Shown here: positions 5,994 through 6,018 of the stretch, piece after piece
Position numbering within the stretch: position 1 is the first letter of the stretch
Layout: each line of letters opens with the position of its first letter
From: Planctomycetaceae bacterium
GTDB taxonomy: Bacteria > Planctomycetota > Planctomycetia > Pirellulales > Thermoguttaceae
Assembly: GCA_031283825.1 (NCBI GenBank)
Contig: JAITAZ010000613.1
Coordinates: 1 to 6,018 of the forward strand
Direction of reading: 5' to 3'
DNA: 6,018 nt
The notes under the pieces: generated by a model
The model's database searches: none
Seen by the model: only the letters and a program-made list of their open reading frames with translations
What the model was told of the DNA's origin: nothing
Translations under genes and position numbers: made by a program

Positions 5994-6018
5994 TACAATT
6001 GCTAATTTGTAACTATTC

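Larger units (their letters stand above)
5854..6018 (+). repeat. Dispersed repeat copy C, left part, cut by window end
   Basis: The left inverted end GTAACCGTTCACG (5854-5866) is an exact inverse of the right ends of copies A and B. Next come an A/T-rich arm containing the perfect 16-bp palindrome AATTCAAATTTGAATT (5893-5908), TAAACCC, palindrome 1 (5922-5947), the GATCTTTTGATC spacer (5954-5965) and palindrome 2 (5972-5993), then the start of the common right half up to the window edge. Orientation is the same as copies A and B. Relative to copy B it lacks a 15-base segment between the palindromes, and its left arm is different in sequence. Confidence 0.8.

Noticed and set aside
1..6018. A complete circular replicon with overlapping ends
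   Set aside because: The terminal 28 bases differ at one position and belong to a repeat found elsewhere in the window; no replication gene or origin is visible.

Overview
The window is AT-rich bacterial DNA (about one third G+C by eye) with three protein-coding genes separated by roomy intergenic regions. Three copies of one dispersed repeat lie in those gaps. The organism cannot be fixed from the sequence. A secreted heparinase II/III-like lyase, a membrane-anchored helical-repeat protein, two genes with no Shine-Dalgarno match and many intergenic repeats would suit a host- or gut-associated member of the Planctomycetota/Verrucomicrobiota/Lentisphaerota group. Bacteroidota is not excluded.

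Layout: (1) 1-76 is the right end of repeat copy A. (2) 77-250 is a leader with a sigma70-like promoter and an AAAGGA ribosome site. (3) 251-916 (+) encodes a DUF2441-type protein of unknown function. (4) 917-1151 is a convergent gap holding an unusually GC-rich, foldable stretch: a two-part hairpin followed by a T-rich tail, and a tRNA-3'-end-like fragment on the opposite strand. (5) 1152-3380 (-) encodes a 742-residue membrane-anchored alpha-solenoid (TPR-like) protein. (6) 3446-3671 is the one complete repeat copy, B. (7) 3765-5729 (-) encodes an exported heparinase II/III-like polysaccharide lyase. (8) 5730-5853 is its upstream region. (9) 5854-6018 is the left part of repeat copy C, cut by the window end.

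No shared pathway links the genes. The lyase and the solenoid protein lie in the same direction, but a 384-bp gap containing repeat B makes co-transcription doubtful. The DUF2441 gene faces them and has its own promoter. The lyase is the only gene with a confident biochemical role: eliminative cleavage of an acidic (uronate-containing) polysaccharide outside the cytoplasm.

The most interesting feature is the dispersed element. It is about 210-230 bp, bounded by 13-bp inverted ends GTAACCG(T/A)TCACG / CGTGAACGGTTAC, and carries two near-identical GAGACGCAA-N4-TTGCGTCTC palindromes. It looks like a MITE/BIME-type non-autonomous element, and both window ends lie at the same offset inside it. I see no defence system, CRISPR array or obvious new gene cluster; the less ordinary points are listed as findings.
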